Source: Anaerotignum sp. MSJ-24 (GTDB lineage: Bacteria > Bacillota > Clostridia > Lachnospirales > Anaerotignaceae). Taken from it: 64,000 bases of DNA. How positions within the stretch are numbered: position 1 is the first letter of the stretch; each line of letters begins with the position of its first letter. The DNA lies in the NCBI RefSeq assembly GCF_018918145.1, contig NZ_JAHLPX010000005.1:124001-188000 (forward strand). Direction: 5' to 3'. The notes beneath the pieces were generated by a model. It was not told the DNA's origin. It did no database searches and saw only the letters and a list, made by a program, of their open reading frames with translations. Of the stretch, positions 20,419 to 30,089 are shown piece after piece. A program made the translations under genes and the position numbers.

Positions 20419-21530
20419 AAGCAGTCGGTATTATTTTAGCCGGAGGAAACAGTGAAATGCGTCTCGGCGATTTAACGGCATTCAGGGCGGCAGCAGCTAT
20501 GCCCGTTGGCGGCAGTTACAGAGCCATAGATTTTCCGCTTACAAGCATGACAGCCTCCGGAATAGGAAAAATTGCGGTTATTACACAGTATAATTCAAGA
20601 TCGCTCCATGACCACCTTGTTTCATCAAAATGGTGGGACTTAGGAAGAAAAAAAGGTGGACTTTTCGTTTTTTCACCTTATACAAGCATGGATAATTCAT
20701 CATGGTTCAGAGGAACTGCGGATTCAATTTATCAGAATCTTACCTTTTTGCAGAGAAGTAATGAGCCTTATGTTGTTATTGCCTCCGGAGATTCGGTTTA
20801 CAAAATGAATTTCAAGAAGGTTATAGAATATCATGTGGCAAAAGGTGCAGACTTAACAATAGTATATAAAAATATAGAAAATGAAGATTTGTCCAAATAC
20901 GGCGTTATGCAGATGGACGAGGACAAGCGTGTTATTGATTTTGAGGAAAAGCCACTTGAGCCTGTCGGACACAGCGTATCGCTCGGAACATATGTCATAG
21001 GCAGAGAAATGCTCATAGATCTGCTTGAAACAATAATTGCAGAGGGCAGATATGATTTTGTAAGAGATATTGTTATACGACTCAGAAAGAAGCTCAAAAT
21101 ATACGGCTATGAATTTGACGGCTACTGGAGAAGTGCCGGAGCAAGCATAAGCGAATATTATAGAACAAATATGGACTTTCTTGATAAAGACGTAAGAGAT
21201 TTGTTCACAAAACAGGAGCCGTATATCGATACAAAGCCGAAGGACGAGCCTCCTGCAAAATACAATATGAATGCCGATGTTGAGGATTCGCTTATAGGCA
21301 GCGGAACAATAGTAAACGGCAGAGTTGAGCATTCGGTGCTTTTTAGAAGAACATTTATAGGCGACAGAGCGGCAATTAAAAATTCCATACTTATGGAAGG
21401 CTGTTATATCGGCAACGACTGTGTTGTTGAAAATGCAATTCTTGATAAAAATGTTGTTGTTACCGAAGGAAAAAGTGTTATAGGTCTTGCGGATACGCCA
21501 TTAGTTGTAAAGAAAAATGATGTAATATAA
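20415..21530 (+). CDS. glgD: GlgD, regulatory subunit of glucose-1-phosphate adenylyltransferase
   Basis: 371 residues, overlapping glgC by four bases. The N-terminal [31 protein letters not shown] is the degenerate nucleotidyltransferase loop seen in GlgD, lacking the full GGxGxRL..LT signature; FEEKP is kept. In Bacilli and Clostridia GlgD has little catalysis alone and raises GlgC activity. No glgA, glgP or glgB is nearby. Confidence 0.93.
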   Translation: MKAVGIILAGGNSEMRLGDLTAFRAAAAMPVGGSYRAIDFPLTSMTASGIGKIAVITQYNSRSLHDHLVSSKWWDLGRKKGGLFVFSPYTSMDNSSWFRGTADSIYQNLTFLQRSNEPYVVIASGDSVYKMNFKKVIEYHVAKGADLTIVYKNIENEDLSKYGVMQMDEDKRVIDFEEKPLEPVGHSVSLGTYVIGREMLIDLLETIIAEGRYDFVRDIVIRLRKKLKIYGYEFDGYWRSAGASISEYYRTNMDFLDKDVRDLFTKQEPYIDTKPKDEPPAKYNMNADVEDSLIGSGTIVNGRVEHSVLFRRTFIGDRAAIKNSILMEGCYIGNDCVVENAILDKNVVVTEGKSVIGLADTPLVVKKNDVI

Positions 21531-21668
21531 TAAAAGACTACTGATTTAGTAAAATTTGTGTTATTATTAGATATACAAGGAGAGAATAAAAATCAGAATA
21601 ACATCAGAATAACTGAAATAAAATACAGATGATATAACATCATTGGTATTCAGAAAGGAAAGGGCAGA

Positions 21669-21962
21669 ATGGAAGTAACAGATATAAGAGTCAGAAAGGT
21701 AAATAAGGAAGGAAAAATGAAAGCAGTTGTTTCGGTTACATTTGATAACGAAATCGTTATCCATGATATAAAGGTAATCGAAAGAGAAGAAGGTCTTTTC
21801 ATTGCTATGCCGAGCAGAAGAACAGCAGACGGAGAGTTCAGAGATGTTGCTCATCCCATAAATGCGGAAACAAGGAACAAAATACAGAAACTTGTGCTTG
21901 AAAAATACGAAGCCGCACTCCTTGAAGAAGAGGCTTTTGAAAGAGAACACAACATGGAATAA
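21669..21962 (+). CDS. spoVG: Septation/RNA-binding protein SpoVG
   Basis: 97 residues from ATG 21669 behind [31 protein letters not shown] and [21 protein letters not shown] are the family signatures. SpoVG is a small nucleic-acid-binding regulator affecting septation, sporulation and virulence traits in Firmicutes. The order spoVG-glmU-prs is the one known from Bacillus. A terminator separates it from glmU. Confidence 0.97.
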   Translation: MEVTDIRVRKVNKEGKMKAVVSVTFDNEIVIHDIKVIEREEGLFIAMPSRRTADGEFRDVAHPINAETRNKIQKLVLEKYEAALLEEEAFEREHNME

Positions 21963-21969
21963 GTAATTA

Positions 21970-22000
21970 GGCGGTGTCTGATAACCAGATGCCGCTTTTT
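21970..22000 (+). terminator. Terminator after spoVG
   Basis: GCGGTGTCTG (21971-21980) pairs with CAGATGCCGC (21986-21995) with two wobble pairs, followed by TTTTT. Confidence 0.85.
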
Positions 22001-22021
22001 ACGTGTATATAATAATTATTT

Positions 22022-22050
22022 TTGACAATTCGTTAATAAAAAAATATAAT
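22022..22050 (+). promoter_or_regulatory. Strong sigma-A promoter of glmU-prs
   Basis: TTGACA at 22022-22027 and TATAAT at 22045-22050, 17-base spacer, about 50 bases before glmU. Confidence 0.8.
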
Positions 22051-22102
22051 AGCGTTAGAAACGGATTTAAAAATTTAATTTTGAGCAAATGGAGAGATTT
22101 TT

Positions 22103-23461
22103 ATGAATAAACTTAAAGCTGTAATCCTTGCCGCCGGCGAAGGCAAAAGAATGAAGTCTAAACTTCCTAAGGTTCTTCACAAGGTTCAGGGGAAAACAAT
22201 GGTTGACTGGGTTATTGACACAGCAAGAAGCTCCGGTGCAGATGATATATGTGTTGTTATCGGTCATGGCGGAGAACAGGTAAAGGAAACATTAAAGGAT
22301 AGAAATGTTAAATTTGCCGTACAGAGTGAACAGCTTGGAACAGGCCATGCGGTAATGCAGGCAGGAGATTTTATAGAAGATAATGCCGATATTATTGTTT
22401 TTTATGGTGATACACCGCTTATTACCGCAGAAACAATCAAAAAAATGCTTGATTATCACAGAAAAGAGGATAACAGCATAACAATTATTTCTGCTATTGT
22501 GGATAATCCGGCCGGTTATGGACACATAATAAGAGATGAAAACGGACTTTTTGTTAAAAATGTTGAACATAAGGACGCAACAGATGAGGAAAAACTCGTA
22601 AAAGAAATAAATACAGGAATTTACTGCTTTAAGGGAACAGCTCTTAAAAAAGGCCTTTCGTTGTTGAAAAACGACAATGCACAGAAGGAATATTATCTTC
22701 CCGATACATTGGAGATAATTCTTTCCGACGGCGGAAAGGTAAACGCTATGGTCGTTGACGATGCGGACGAATTTGCCGGAGTAAACTCAAGAGTGCAGCT
22801 TGCAGAGGCAGAAGCTGTTATGAGAAACAGAATTAACAGATACCATATGGAAAACGGTATTACAATAATTGATCCTTCAAGAACATATATCGATGCCGAC
22901 GCGATAATAGGATGTGACACTGTGCTTTTGCCCGGAGTTGTTATCGAAGGAAAAACTGTTATCGGAGAGGACTGTGTTGTCGGTCCGGATTCAAGACTTA
23001 CCGATACAAAGCTCGGAAACGGCGTTAAATTCCAGTATTCAACAGCTATCGAGTCTTCTGTGGACGATAATACAACAGTAGGCCCTTATGCCTATATCCG
23101 TCCCAACTGTGCAATAGGAAAGAATGTAAAAATCGGTGACTTTGTTGAGGTTAAGAACTCAAATGTTGGTGACGGAACAAAGGTATCCCATCTGACATAT
23201 ATCGGTGATTCCGATGTCGGAGAAAGAATTAACTTCGGCTGCGGAACGGTTACGGTAAACTATGACGGAAACAAGAAATTCAGAACGGTTATTGGTGATG
23301 ATGTATTCATCGGCTGTAACACAAATCTTGTTGCACCTGTCAAAGTGGGAAAGGGAGCATATATAGCCGCAGGCTCAACCATAACGGACGAAGTACCGGA
23401 AAATTGTCTCGCTATTGCCAGAGAAAGGCAGATAAATAAGACAGGTTGGGTTAAAAAGTAA
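22103..23461 (+). CDS. glmU: Bifunctional UDP-N-acetylglucosamine pyrophosphorylase / glucosamine-1-phosphate acetyltransferase
   Basis: 452 residues, ATG 22103. The N-terminal pyrophosphorylase has LAAGEGKRMKSKLPKVLHKV and FYGDTPLI; the C-terminal half is a hexapeptide beta-helix acetyltransferase (GPYAYIRPNCAIGKNVKIGDF, FGCGTVTVNYDG). It makes UDP-GlcNAc for cell wall, which feeds MurA encoded about 8 kb to the left. prs follows as in Bacillus. Confidence 0.97.
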   Translation: MNKLKAVILAAGEGKRMKSKLPKVLHKVQGKTMVDWVIDTARSSGADDICVVIGHGGEQVKETLKDRNVKFAVQSEQLGTGHAVMQAGDFIEDNADIIVFYGDTPLITAETIKKMLDYHRKEDNSITIISAIVDNPAGYGHIIRDENGLFVKNVEHKDATDEEKLVKEINTGIYCFKGTALKKGLSLLKNDNAQKEYYLPDTLEIILSDGGKVNAMVVDDADEFAGVNSRVQLAEAEAVMRNRINRYHMENGITIIDPSRTYIDADAIIGCDTVLLPGVVIEGKTVIGEDCVVGPDSRLTDTKLGNGVKFQYSTAIESSVDDNTTVGPYAYIRPNCAIGKNVKIGDFVEVKNSNVGDGTKVSHLTYIGDSDVGERINFGCGTVTVNYDGNKKFRTVIGDDVFIGCNTNLVAPVKVGKGAYIAAGSTITDEVPENCLAIARERQINKTGWVKK

Positions 23462-23596
23462 AATTTTGTGGTATATTAAAGTAAAAATTTGAATAGTTTT
23501 TATGTTGAATTTTGATATATTGTGTTGTACCATATATAGTGGAATGGCTATGTGAAGCCGAAAATGACTGATTACCGAATAGGGGGACAAATTGAA

Positions 23597-24556
23597 ATGA
23601 TGTACACAGGCAGAAGCAATATTAAAGTTTTTTCCTGCAACTCAAACCCTGAACTTGCAAAGGCAATAGCAAAGAATCTTTTCCTTTCACTTGGAGAGGC
23701 AGAGGTTACACAGTTCAGTGACGGTGAAATTTCCGTAAAAATTAACGAGACAATCCGTGGTGCGGATGTTTATATTATCCAGTCTACATCACAGCCTGTT
23801 AATGACAGCCTTATGGAATTACTTATTATGATTGATGCAATGAGAAGAGCATCAGCCGGAAGAATTACAGCTGTTATTCCTTACTATGGCTATGCAAGAC
23901 AGGATAGAAAGGCAAGAGCAAGAGATCCAATCAGTGCTAAGCTCGTAGCTAATCTTATAACAACAGCTGGAGCAGACAGAGTCCTTACAATGGATTTACA
24001 TTGTGCTCAGATTCAGGGCTTCTTTGATATTCCTGTGGATCATCTTCAGGGAAATCCCATACTTACAAATTACTATCGTGAAAAATATGCTGACCAGCTT
24101 GATGAGTTTGTTGCAGTTTCACCTGACCTCGGAAGCGTAGGCAGAACAAGAAGCTTTGCAACAAGAGTTGATATTCCTATCGCTATCATCGATAAGAGAA
24201 GACCTAAAGCAAATGTCAGCGAAATTATGAATATTATCGGTAACGTAGACGGCAAGAGAGTAATCCTTGTTGACGATATGATCGATACAGCCGGAACAAT
24301 CTGCAATGCCGCAAGAGCACTCGTTGAAAGAGGAGCTATCGAGGTAGACGCCTGCTGTACTCATGCCGTATTATCAGGCCCTGCAATCGACAGAATTCAG
24401 GATTCACCTATAAATGAGCTTGTTGTGCTTAACACAATACAGCTTCCTCCCGAAAAGAAGATTTCTAAGATTAAAGAGCTTTCGGTTGCACCTATTTTTG
24501 CCGATGCAATTAATCGTATCCATGAGGGTATTTCAATTTCTACATTATTTGACTAA
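23597..24556 (+). CDS. prs: Ribose-phosphate pyrophosphokinase
   Basis: 319 residues from ATG 23597, chosen for AGGGGG about ten bases upstream; an in-frame GTG at 23552 has no site. Motifs: [23 protein letters not shown], the PRPP-binding [14 protein letters not shown], and the regulatory flexible loop. PRPP is the donor for nucleotide, His and Trp synthesis. Length is standard. Confidence 0.97.
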   Translation: MMYTGRSNIKVFSCNSNPELAKAIAKNLFLSLGEAEVTQFSDGEISVKINETIRGADVYIIQSTSQPVNDSLMELLIMIDAMRRASAGRITAVIPYYGYARQDRKARARDPISAKLVANLITTAGADRVLTMDLHCAQIQGFFDIPVDHLQGNPILTNYYREKYADQLDEFVAVSPDLGSVGRTRSFATRVDIPIAIIDKRRPKANVSEIMNIIGNVDGKRVILVDDMIDTAGTICNAARALVERGAIEVDACCTHAVLSGPAIDRIQDSPINELVVLNTIQLPPEKKISKIKELSVAPIFADAINRIHEGISISTLFD

Positions 24557-24570
24557 TATATGTATAATTC

Positions 24571-24605
24571 ACAGGTCGGTTTCGTTTGAAATCGGCCTGT
24601 TTTAA
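24571..24605 (+). terminator. Terminator after prs
   Basis: ACAGGTCGGTTTC (24571-24583) pairs with GAAATCGGCCTGT (24588-24600), one mismatch, followed by TTTTA. Confidence 0.85.
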
Positions 24606-24661
24606 AATTGAGGACAGATAAAAATTATTTTTTGGATATACCTGATAGGAGTGATTTTATT

Positions 24662-25678
24662 ATGAAATATGATTTTCCGAAGCTTGATCTGCATTTGCAT
24701 TTGGACGGTTCTATGTTGCCTGAGTCCGCATGGGAAATGGCAAAGGAACGTAATATAAAACTTCCTGCTGACAATATAGACGATTTTAAAAAATTTATTG
24801 TGGTGACAGCCGATTGCCGAAGTGTAAACGAATATCTTGAAAGATTTGAAATGCCACTTCAGATAATGCAGGACAGTTCGGCAATATCCAGAACCGCAAA
24901 AGAGCTTGTTGAGCTTTTGGCCGGACAGGGGCTTGCATATGCAGAGATACGTTTTGCACCACAGTTACATACAAGAAACGGACTTACACAGAAAGATGCA
25001 ATAGAGGCGGTTATTGACGGAATAAACAAAGGTATAGAGAATTGTCCGTCGATTAAAATCGGTGTTATATGCTGTACAATGAGCGTTGGCCCGGAAACCG
25101 CAAATATGGAGGAAAATCTAGAAACGGTAAGACTTGCAAAGGATTATCTCGGAAAAGGCATTTGCGGAATAGATCTTGCCGGTGCGGAAGGCATTGTGCC
25201 GCTTAAAAATTTCCACCCGATATTTGATCTGGCAAAGGAGCTTGGCATACCGTTCACATGTCATGCCGGTGACAGTCAGGGTCCTGATACCGTAAGAGAT
25301 GCAATGGATTTCGGATCTAAAAGAATAGGACATGGACATCATATATTTGATGATAAAGAGCTTTGCAAAAGCGCCATTAAAGAAGGCGTTACTCTTGAAA
25401 TATGCCCGACAAGCAATATACAGTGTCAGTCACAGCCGAGCTATGAGGAGCATCCGGCGAAAAAGCTTTTTGATATGGGTATGAATATAACCATAAATAC
25501 CGACAACATGATATTGTCGGATATAAACCTTGATAAGGAATATGACAGATGCCTTAATCAGATGGGCTTTGAATATAAAGATCTTATCAAGATGAACATA
25601 AATTCCGTAAAAGCATCATTTATGCCGGAGGAAGAAAAACAGCCGTTAATAGAAAGACTTGAAAAATATTATAAATAA
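24662..25678 (+). CDS. add: Adenosine deaminase
   Basis: 338 residues from ATG 24662 (TAGGAGTG upstream); the TTG at 24608 is a weaker choice. Zn-binding HLHLDGS at the N-terminus, AEIRFAPQLH, TCHAGDSQGP and RIGHGHH are the adenosine deaminase signatures, and the late NTDNM carries the metal-binding Asp. It converts adenosine to inosine and fits with the nucleoside importer further left. Followed by a shared terminator with the convergent MATE gene. Confidence 0.93.
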   Translation: MKYDFPKLDLHLHLDGSMLPESAWEMAKERNIKLPADNIDDFKKFIVVTADCRSVNEYLERFEMPLQIMQDSSAISRTAKELVELLAGQGLAYAEIRFAPQLHTRNGLTQKDAIEAVIDGINKGIENCPSIKIGVICCTMSVGPETANMEENLETVRLAKDYLGKGICGIDLAGAEGIVPLKNFHPIFDLAKELGIPFTCHAGDSQGPDTVRDAMDFGSKRIGHGHHIFDDKELCKSAIKEGVTLEICPTSNIQCQSQPSYEEHPAKKLFDMGMNITINTDNMILSDINLDKEYDRCLNQMGFEYKDLIKMNINSVKASFMPEEEKQPLIERLEKYYK

Positions 25679-25696
25679 TCCAAATAAGCAAAAAAT

Positions 25697-25723
25697 ATTC
25701 CTCTGTCATTGCGGCAGAGGAAT
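25697..25723. terminator. Bidirectional terminator add / MATE
   Basis: ATTCCTCTG (25697-25705) pairs with CAGAGGAAT (25715-25723), flanked by an A-run and by TGTTTTATATTTTG. The genes are convergent. Confidence 0.85.
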
Positions 25724-25727
25724 TGTT

Positions 25728-27023
25728 TTATATTTTGTATTTCTTTCTATTAGAAATTATAAGGCTTAAGCAGGCCATAATTACCTGGACAATCGGTGTT
25801 GCCGCCCATACGCCGTTTATTCCGAAAATATGAGGTATAAACAACAATATAATAAACAACAGAACAGGCTCGCCGTATATGAGCACATAAGCCGGAAGAG
25901 AATGTTGTGTTGCATAAAAATATGATGTTGTAACTCTTGTGAAGCCGAAGAATATCAATCCGGCAGAGAATATTGGAAAGGCATTTGCACAGGCCTCTGC
26001 AACGCTTTCAGATGTTCCGAAAAGTATAGGTATCTGACTGCGCAAGACAATCATAAGCACGGTACATACCAGAGAAAGTGCAAATGTAAATCTGTAGGCT
26101 ATACTTCTGTTAAGCTTTAAAAGCTTTTTGTTTCCTTCTCCGTAATAACGGCTCAATATGGGTTGACAGCCATCGCCGACACCCTGTAAAAGAAGCTGTA
26201 CAACACAAAGAATATAAGCAATGACCGCATAGCATGATACGGCAACATCTCCGCCATTTACTATTGCGCTTTTATTTATTACTATAAGTGTAATATTCGG
26301 TGAAAACGTAAGGCCGAATGGCGAAAGTCCGACAGCAATTATATGTTTTACAAGATCTATAAATCCGCTTAAGCTACCTATTGCCGTTACCGAAAAATAG
26401 TTTGATTTTTTTGCAAGTATTCCTATACATATTGCCATTGTAAGTCCCTGTCCGGTTATTGAAGCGATTGCTGCACCGGCAATGCCTAAGGAATAAATAT
26501 ATATAAGTGTGTAGTCAAGGATTATATTTGTTGCAAAACCGACAAGCATGGCGAGCATTGCAGCTGATGATGTAACTACATTTCTTATGAGCGGAACAAG
26601 TCCCGTACCCATTATCTGAAATACTGAACCCAATATTATTATACTTATATAATCCATTGCATAGGAATGGAGCTCACCTTCCGCACCGAAAACAGTCAAA
26701 AGCCTCGGTGATGAAAAATATAATATTGCGGTACAGAGTATACTTGCCAATATAAGCATAAATATTGTGGCTGTAAAATAGCTTTTTTGAGCCTTAATAT
26801 CGTTTTTTCCGATGTTTATGGAAAGCTCCACCGAACCTCCTATTCCTATTCCGGTTCCTATTGCCTGAATAAATGCTGTTATGGGATAGGCTATGTTTAT
26901 TGCGGCAAGACCGATGTCGCCGACACTGTTTCCGATAAAAAATCCGTCTACTATTGCATATACGCCGGATAAGGCGAAGGCAAGAACAGATGGAATAACA
27001 TATTTATAAAACTGTTTTCGCAT
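25728..27023 (-). CDS. MATE family multidrug/metabolite exporter
   Basis: 431 residues, ATG at 27023. About twelve hydrophobic helices in two similar halves. YKYVIPSVLAFALSGVYAIVDGFFIGNSVG and the second-half QLLLQGVGDGCQPILSRYYG are typical of MATE (NorM/DinF superfamily) Na+- or H+-coupled exporters. The substrate cannot be predicted. Monocistronic; divergent from the CobT-like gene. Confidence 0.92.
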   Translation of the reverse strand: MRKQFYKYVIPSVLAFALSGVYAIVDGFFIGNSVGDIGLAAINIAYPITAFIQAIGTGIGIGGSVELSINIGKNDIKAQKSYFTATIFMLILASILCTAILYFSSPRLLTVFGAEGELHSYAMDYISIIILGSVFQIMGTGLVPLIRNVVTSSAAMLAMLVGFATNIILDYTLIYIYSLGIAGAAIASITGQGLTMAICIGILAKKSNYFSVTAIGSLSGFIDLVKHIIAVGLSPFGLTFSPNITLIVINKSAIVNGGDVAVSCYAVIAYILCVVQLLLQGVGDGCQPILSRYYGEGNKKLLKLNRSIAYRFTFALSLVCTVLMIVLRSQIPILFGTSESVAEACANAFPIFSAGLIFFGFTRVTTSYFYATQHSLPAYVLIYGEPVLLFIILLFIPHIFGINGVWAATPIVQVIMACLSLIISNRKKYKI

Positions 27024-27083
27024 TGAAATTTCTCCATTAAAATATTTGATGTGCCTATGAATTGTAGCACTGTATGAGCTGAA

Positions 27084-27122
27084 GTGTCAATGTTTGACAC
27101 AGATAATTTTTTATACTAATAT
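27084..27122 (+). promoter_or_regulatory. Promoter with overlapping palindromic operator, CobT-like gene
   Basis: TTGACA (27094-27099), 17-base spacer, TAATAT (27117-27122). The -35 hexamer forms one arm of a perfect inverted repeat GTGTCAA-TGT-TTGACAC (27084-27100), so a dimeric regulator could bind over it. Confidence 0.6.
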
Positions 27123-27153
27123 TTAGGAATAATAAACTTGAGAGGTATTGAAA

Positions 27154-27981
27154 ATGAAGTTTATAAATATATATAAAACGTTGGATAAAATTGCATATAT
27201 ACAGAAAAAAGGCAAGGCTGATATTTCTAAATCGGCAGTTGTTATTATGTGTGCCGACAACGGAATAGCCGACAGCAGTATAGCGGAAATTGCGGTAAAA
27301 ACAGCCGGAGGCGAATCGGAGTACAGCCGAATGGCAAAAGCGGCTGATGCAGACGTATTCACATTGAATGCAGGCATAAGGGACAAAGCAATGAGTGAAT
27401 GGCTCATAGACAGAAAGACGGCTGACGGTACGGAAAATATAATGTATAAACCGGCAATGTCCGACGAAAGTATGGCGTTTGCGGTAAGAAGCGGCATAGA
27501 AATGGTTAAGTCGTTAAAAATCGGAGATTATAAAATTATCGGTGCATCATCGATAAACAGCGGCGGAAATATTCCGATGGAGGCTGTGCTGTATGCTTTG
27601 ACAGGGTATAATGCTATATCAGATTGTGCAAAAGAAATCGTATCGAAATATAGCTTTAAGTCGGTAAACAGGATATTGAGCACAGTAGGAAGCTTTGAAA
27701 TTGCGGCAATGTCCGGACTGTTTCTCGGAGGAGTGCTTTGCGATATGCCGGTTATGATTGATGATGATATATCTGCCGTTGCGGCGTTTATGGCATATGC
27801 AATAGAGCCTAAGGTTAAAAATATAGCTGTTGCAGGTTGTTGTCAATCGGAAATAAGCCGACAGATATTTGAAACAATGAATATTGAACCGATAACGGAT
27901 ATTCAAACGGAAAGAACGGTGGAAGGTGTTTCTGTGGCACTGGCAGTTATGAAAATTGCATTAGCAGCTTTTAAATTTTAG
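27154..27981 (+). CDS. Short CobT-like (nicotinate-nucleotide phosphoribosyltransferase family) protein
   Basis: 275 residues from ATG 27154 (GAGAGG upstream), against about 350 in true CobT. Recognisable family elements: VVIMCADNGIADSS where CobT has its AADHG segment, STVGSFEIAAMSGLFLGG for GGxEIAAMAG, and VMIDDDISAVAA for the VDGFISTAA loop; a Glu is retained in TVEGVSVALAVM where CobT has its catalytic Glu. The N-terminal part preceding the nucleotide-binding core is shortened. CobT activates lower bases for the cobamide loop. No cob, cbi or pdu genes lie nearby, so the base or role could differ. Confidence 0.65.
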   Translation: MKFINIYKTLDKIAYIQKKGKADISKSAVVIMCADNGIADSSIAEIAVKTAGGESEYSRMAKAADADVFTLNAGIRDKAMSEWLIDRKTADGTENIMYKPAMSDESMAFAVRSGIEMVKSLKIGDYKIIGASSINSGGNIPMEAVLYALTGYNAISDCAKEIVSKYSFKSVNRILSTVGSFEIAAMSGLFLGGVLCDMPVMIDDDISAVAAFMAYAIEPKVKNIAVAGCCQSEISRQIFETMNIEPITDIQTERTVEGVSVALAVMKIALAAFKF

Positions 27982-28021
27982 ATAAAGTTATTTTGTACAG
28001 CAGAAGGTATTAGGAAACAAT

Positions 28022-28199
28022 AGTCATGACTTTCGTAAACGAAAGTTGCTTCGCCACCATACTATCTTGCATGGTCAATAGTTTCAAGGCTTTAGCCGAT
28101 GGAATGAGCTATTCATGCCTCTGTTTAAACAAGTCGAAATTGCTGACCGCACAAGAAGGTGCGGTTGCGTAGCAACTTTTGCAAAGCAAAAGTCATGAC
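28022..28199. repeat. MITE-like hairpin repeat element, copy A
   Basis: The ends are imperfect inverted repeats of about 33 bases: 28022-28054 and the reverse complement of 28168-28200 share AGTCATGACTTT..., ...AGTTGCT.CGC. Each end also folds on itself (28029-28046; 28176-28192). Internal hairpins lie at 28146-28165 (ACCGCAC/GTGCGGT) and 28164-28176. The core 28096-28139 is 36/44 identical to 43168-43211 in copy B. No coding capacity is evident. Most likely a non-autonomous mobile or structured repeat. Confidence 0.65.
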
Positions 28200-28212
28200 A
28201 AGATTTCGGCTT

Positions 28213-28267
28213 AGTTGTCGACTTTGTCGACAACTAATAAGGCATATGGGTTTGACACCCATATGCC
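28213..28267 (-). terminator. Tandem hairpins downstream of the ABC ATPase gene
   Basis: Two perfect stems: AGTTGTCGAC/GTCGACAACT (28213-28235) and GGCATATGGGT/ACCCATATGCC (28241-28267). On the minus strand they follow the ABC operon. There is no strong T-run, so termination is probable but not certain. Confidence 0.55.
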
Positions 28268-28285
28268 ATTAATTTTGCGGTTAAT

Positions 28286-29083
28286 TTATTTTGCAAGCAT
28301 CATACGGTCGTTTGAAAGCTCTTCGCCTGCCGCCTCGCTGAATTTAACGAGAAGGTCATCAACCGTAAGGTTTTTCTTTTCATCTCCGGCAACATCATAT
28401 ATTATTTTGCCGTTGTTCATCATTATAAGTCGGTTTCCGATTGCAATAGCATCTTTCATGTTATGTGTTACCATGAGTGCAGTAAGATGTTCGCCGGTTA
28501 CCATTTCGTTTGTGAGTTCAAGAACCTTTGCGGCTGTTTTAGGGTCAAGAGCCGCTGTATGCTCGTCAAGAAGAAGAAGCTTAGGCTTTTTAAGAGTAGC
28601 CATGAGCAGAGTAAGTGCCTGACGCTGACCGCCGGAAAGAAGTCCTACCTTGCTTGACATTCTGTCCTCAAGACCAAGACCGAGTCTTTTGAGCTGTTCG
28701 TGATATATTTCCTTTTCTTCTGATTTTATGCCCCAGCCAAGACCTCTTTTTTGGCCTCTTCTGAGTGCAAGAGCAAGATTTTCCTGTATTTCCATATCGG
28801 CGGCTGTTCCGAGCATAGGATCCTGGAACACACGGCCGATGTATTTGGCACGTTTGTATTCAGGCTCTCTTGAAATATTAATGCCGTCGATTTCTATTTT
28901 TCCCGAATCAATGGGATAAACACCGGCTATCATGTTAAGCGTTGTTGATTTACCGGCACCGTTTCCTCCGATTATAGTAACAAAGTCACCTTCATCAAGA
29001 TGAAGATTTACACCGCGTAATGCTTTCTTTTCATTTATGGTACCTTTGTTGAAGGTTTTTCTTACGTTTACAATGTTAAGCAT
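28286..29083 (-). CDS. ABC transporter ATP-binding protein (COG1101 type)
   Basis: 265 residues, last gene of a minus-strand operon. Walker A GGNGAGKST, Q-loop, signature LLSGGQRQALTL and Walker B LLLLDEHTAALDPKT are intact. DEHTAALD rather than DEPTSALD is characteristic of the COG1101 ATPases that partner COG4120 permeases and COG2984 binding proteins. It overlaps the permease stop by one base. It supplies energy for uptake of a solute not identifiable here; tryptophan or other amino-acid transport is known for some relatives. Confidence 0.9.
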   Translation of the reverse strand: MLNIVNVRKTFNKGTINEKKALRGVNLHLDEGDFVTIIGGNGAGKSTTLNMIAGVYPIDSGKIEIDGINISREPEYKRAKYIGRVFQDPMLGTAADMEIQENLALALRRGQKRGLGWGIKSEEKEIYHEQLKRLGLGLEDRMSSKVGLLSGGQRQALTLLMATLKKPKLLLLDEHTAALDPKTAAKVLELTNEMVTGEHLTALMVTHNMKDAIAIGNRLIMMNNGKIIYDVAGDEKKNLTVDDLLVKFSEAAGEELSNDRMMLAK

Positions 29084-30045
29084 TATTCTTCGCCTCCTTC
29101 TTCCGAATATGCCTGCTTCTCTTTTATACGCTGTGTTACAACAGGGATACAGAGTGAAACGGCAACGATTATAGCAGAGAGAAGTTTCATGTCGTTAGCA
29201 TTCATACCAAGACGGAGAACTACGGCACGAATTATGAAATATACGATTGCACCGACAACTGCCGAAGTAAGCTTTAATGCAAAGTTTCTTGCATATTTGA
29301 AGAAAACTTCACCGATTACGATAGAGGCAAGAGCAACAACGATTGCACCTGTTCCCATGCCGACATCGGCATATTTCTGGCTCTGTGCAACGAGAGCGCC
29401 GGAGAATGAAACAAGGGCATTTGAAATCATAAGAGCAAGAAGCTTTGTGCGGTTTGTGTTTACGCCGAGAGCTCTTATCATAGCTTCGTTGTTACCGGTT
29501 GCTCTTAAGGCACTGCCGATTTCTGTTCCGAAGAACCAATATAAAATAGCTACTATTACAACAGCAATAACAATACCGATAATAAGTGACGCTGTTGACT
29601 GTGTCATACCGAGAGCCTTTGCAAAGCCCGATGCCGATTCAATAGTTGAGCTTCCGGAACGACCTACAAAAAAGCTTATTATTGTTTCGGAGTTAAGAAG
29701 CGGAAGGTTGCTTTTGCCGCTCATTATTCTTAAGTTGATTGACCAAAGAGAAATCTGTGTAAGTATACCGGAAAGTATAGCCGGAATATTGAATACCGTG
29801 TGAAGAATACCGGTAACGGCACCTGCCGCAAGACCGGCAATTATAGCAATAAGAGTGGCTAAAGCCGGACTCATGCCGCCTAAAATAAGGACTGCACATA
29901 CACAGCCGCCGAGAGCAAAGCTTCCGTCAACCGTAAGGTCGGATATTTTAAGAAGCTTATAAGTAATGTATACACCGAGCGCCATGATGCCCCATAAAAC
30001 GCCCTGTGCAGTAGCACCCATAAGGGATGTAAGTAAACCGTTCAT
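29083..30045 (-). CDS. ABC transporter permease (COG4120 type)
   Basis: 320 residues, ATG at 30045 after GGGGGTT. About eight to nine hydrophobic segments; YKLLKISDLTVDGSFALGG near the N-terminus and a GSALRATGNNEAMIRALGVN coupling loop identify the branched-chain/COG4120 permease family. A single permease gene implies a homodimeric channel. It is separated from the binding-protein gene by 190 bases rich in inverted repeats. Confidence 0.9.
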   Translation of the reverse strand: MNGLLTSLMGATAQGVLWGIMALGVYITYKLLKISDLTVDGSFALGGCVCAVLILGGMSPALATLIAIIAGLAAGAVTGILHTVFNIPAILSGILTQISLWSINLRIMSGKSNLPLLNSETIISFFVGRSGSSTIESASGFAKALGMTQSTASLIIGIVIAVVIVAILYWFFGTEIGSALRATGNNEAMIRALGVNTNRTKLLALMISNALVSFSGALVAQSQKYADVGMGTGAIVVALASIVIGEVFFKYARNFALKLTSAVVGAIVYFIIRAVVLRLGMNANDMKLLSAIIVAVSLCIPVVTQRIKEKQAYSEEGGEE

Positions 30046-30089
30046 TAAATAACCCCCATTTTTATAACCTTTTATTTTCTTTGTTTTTC

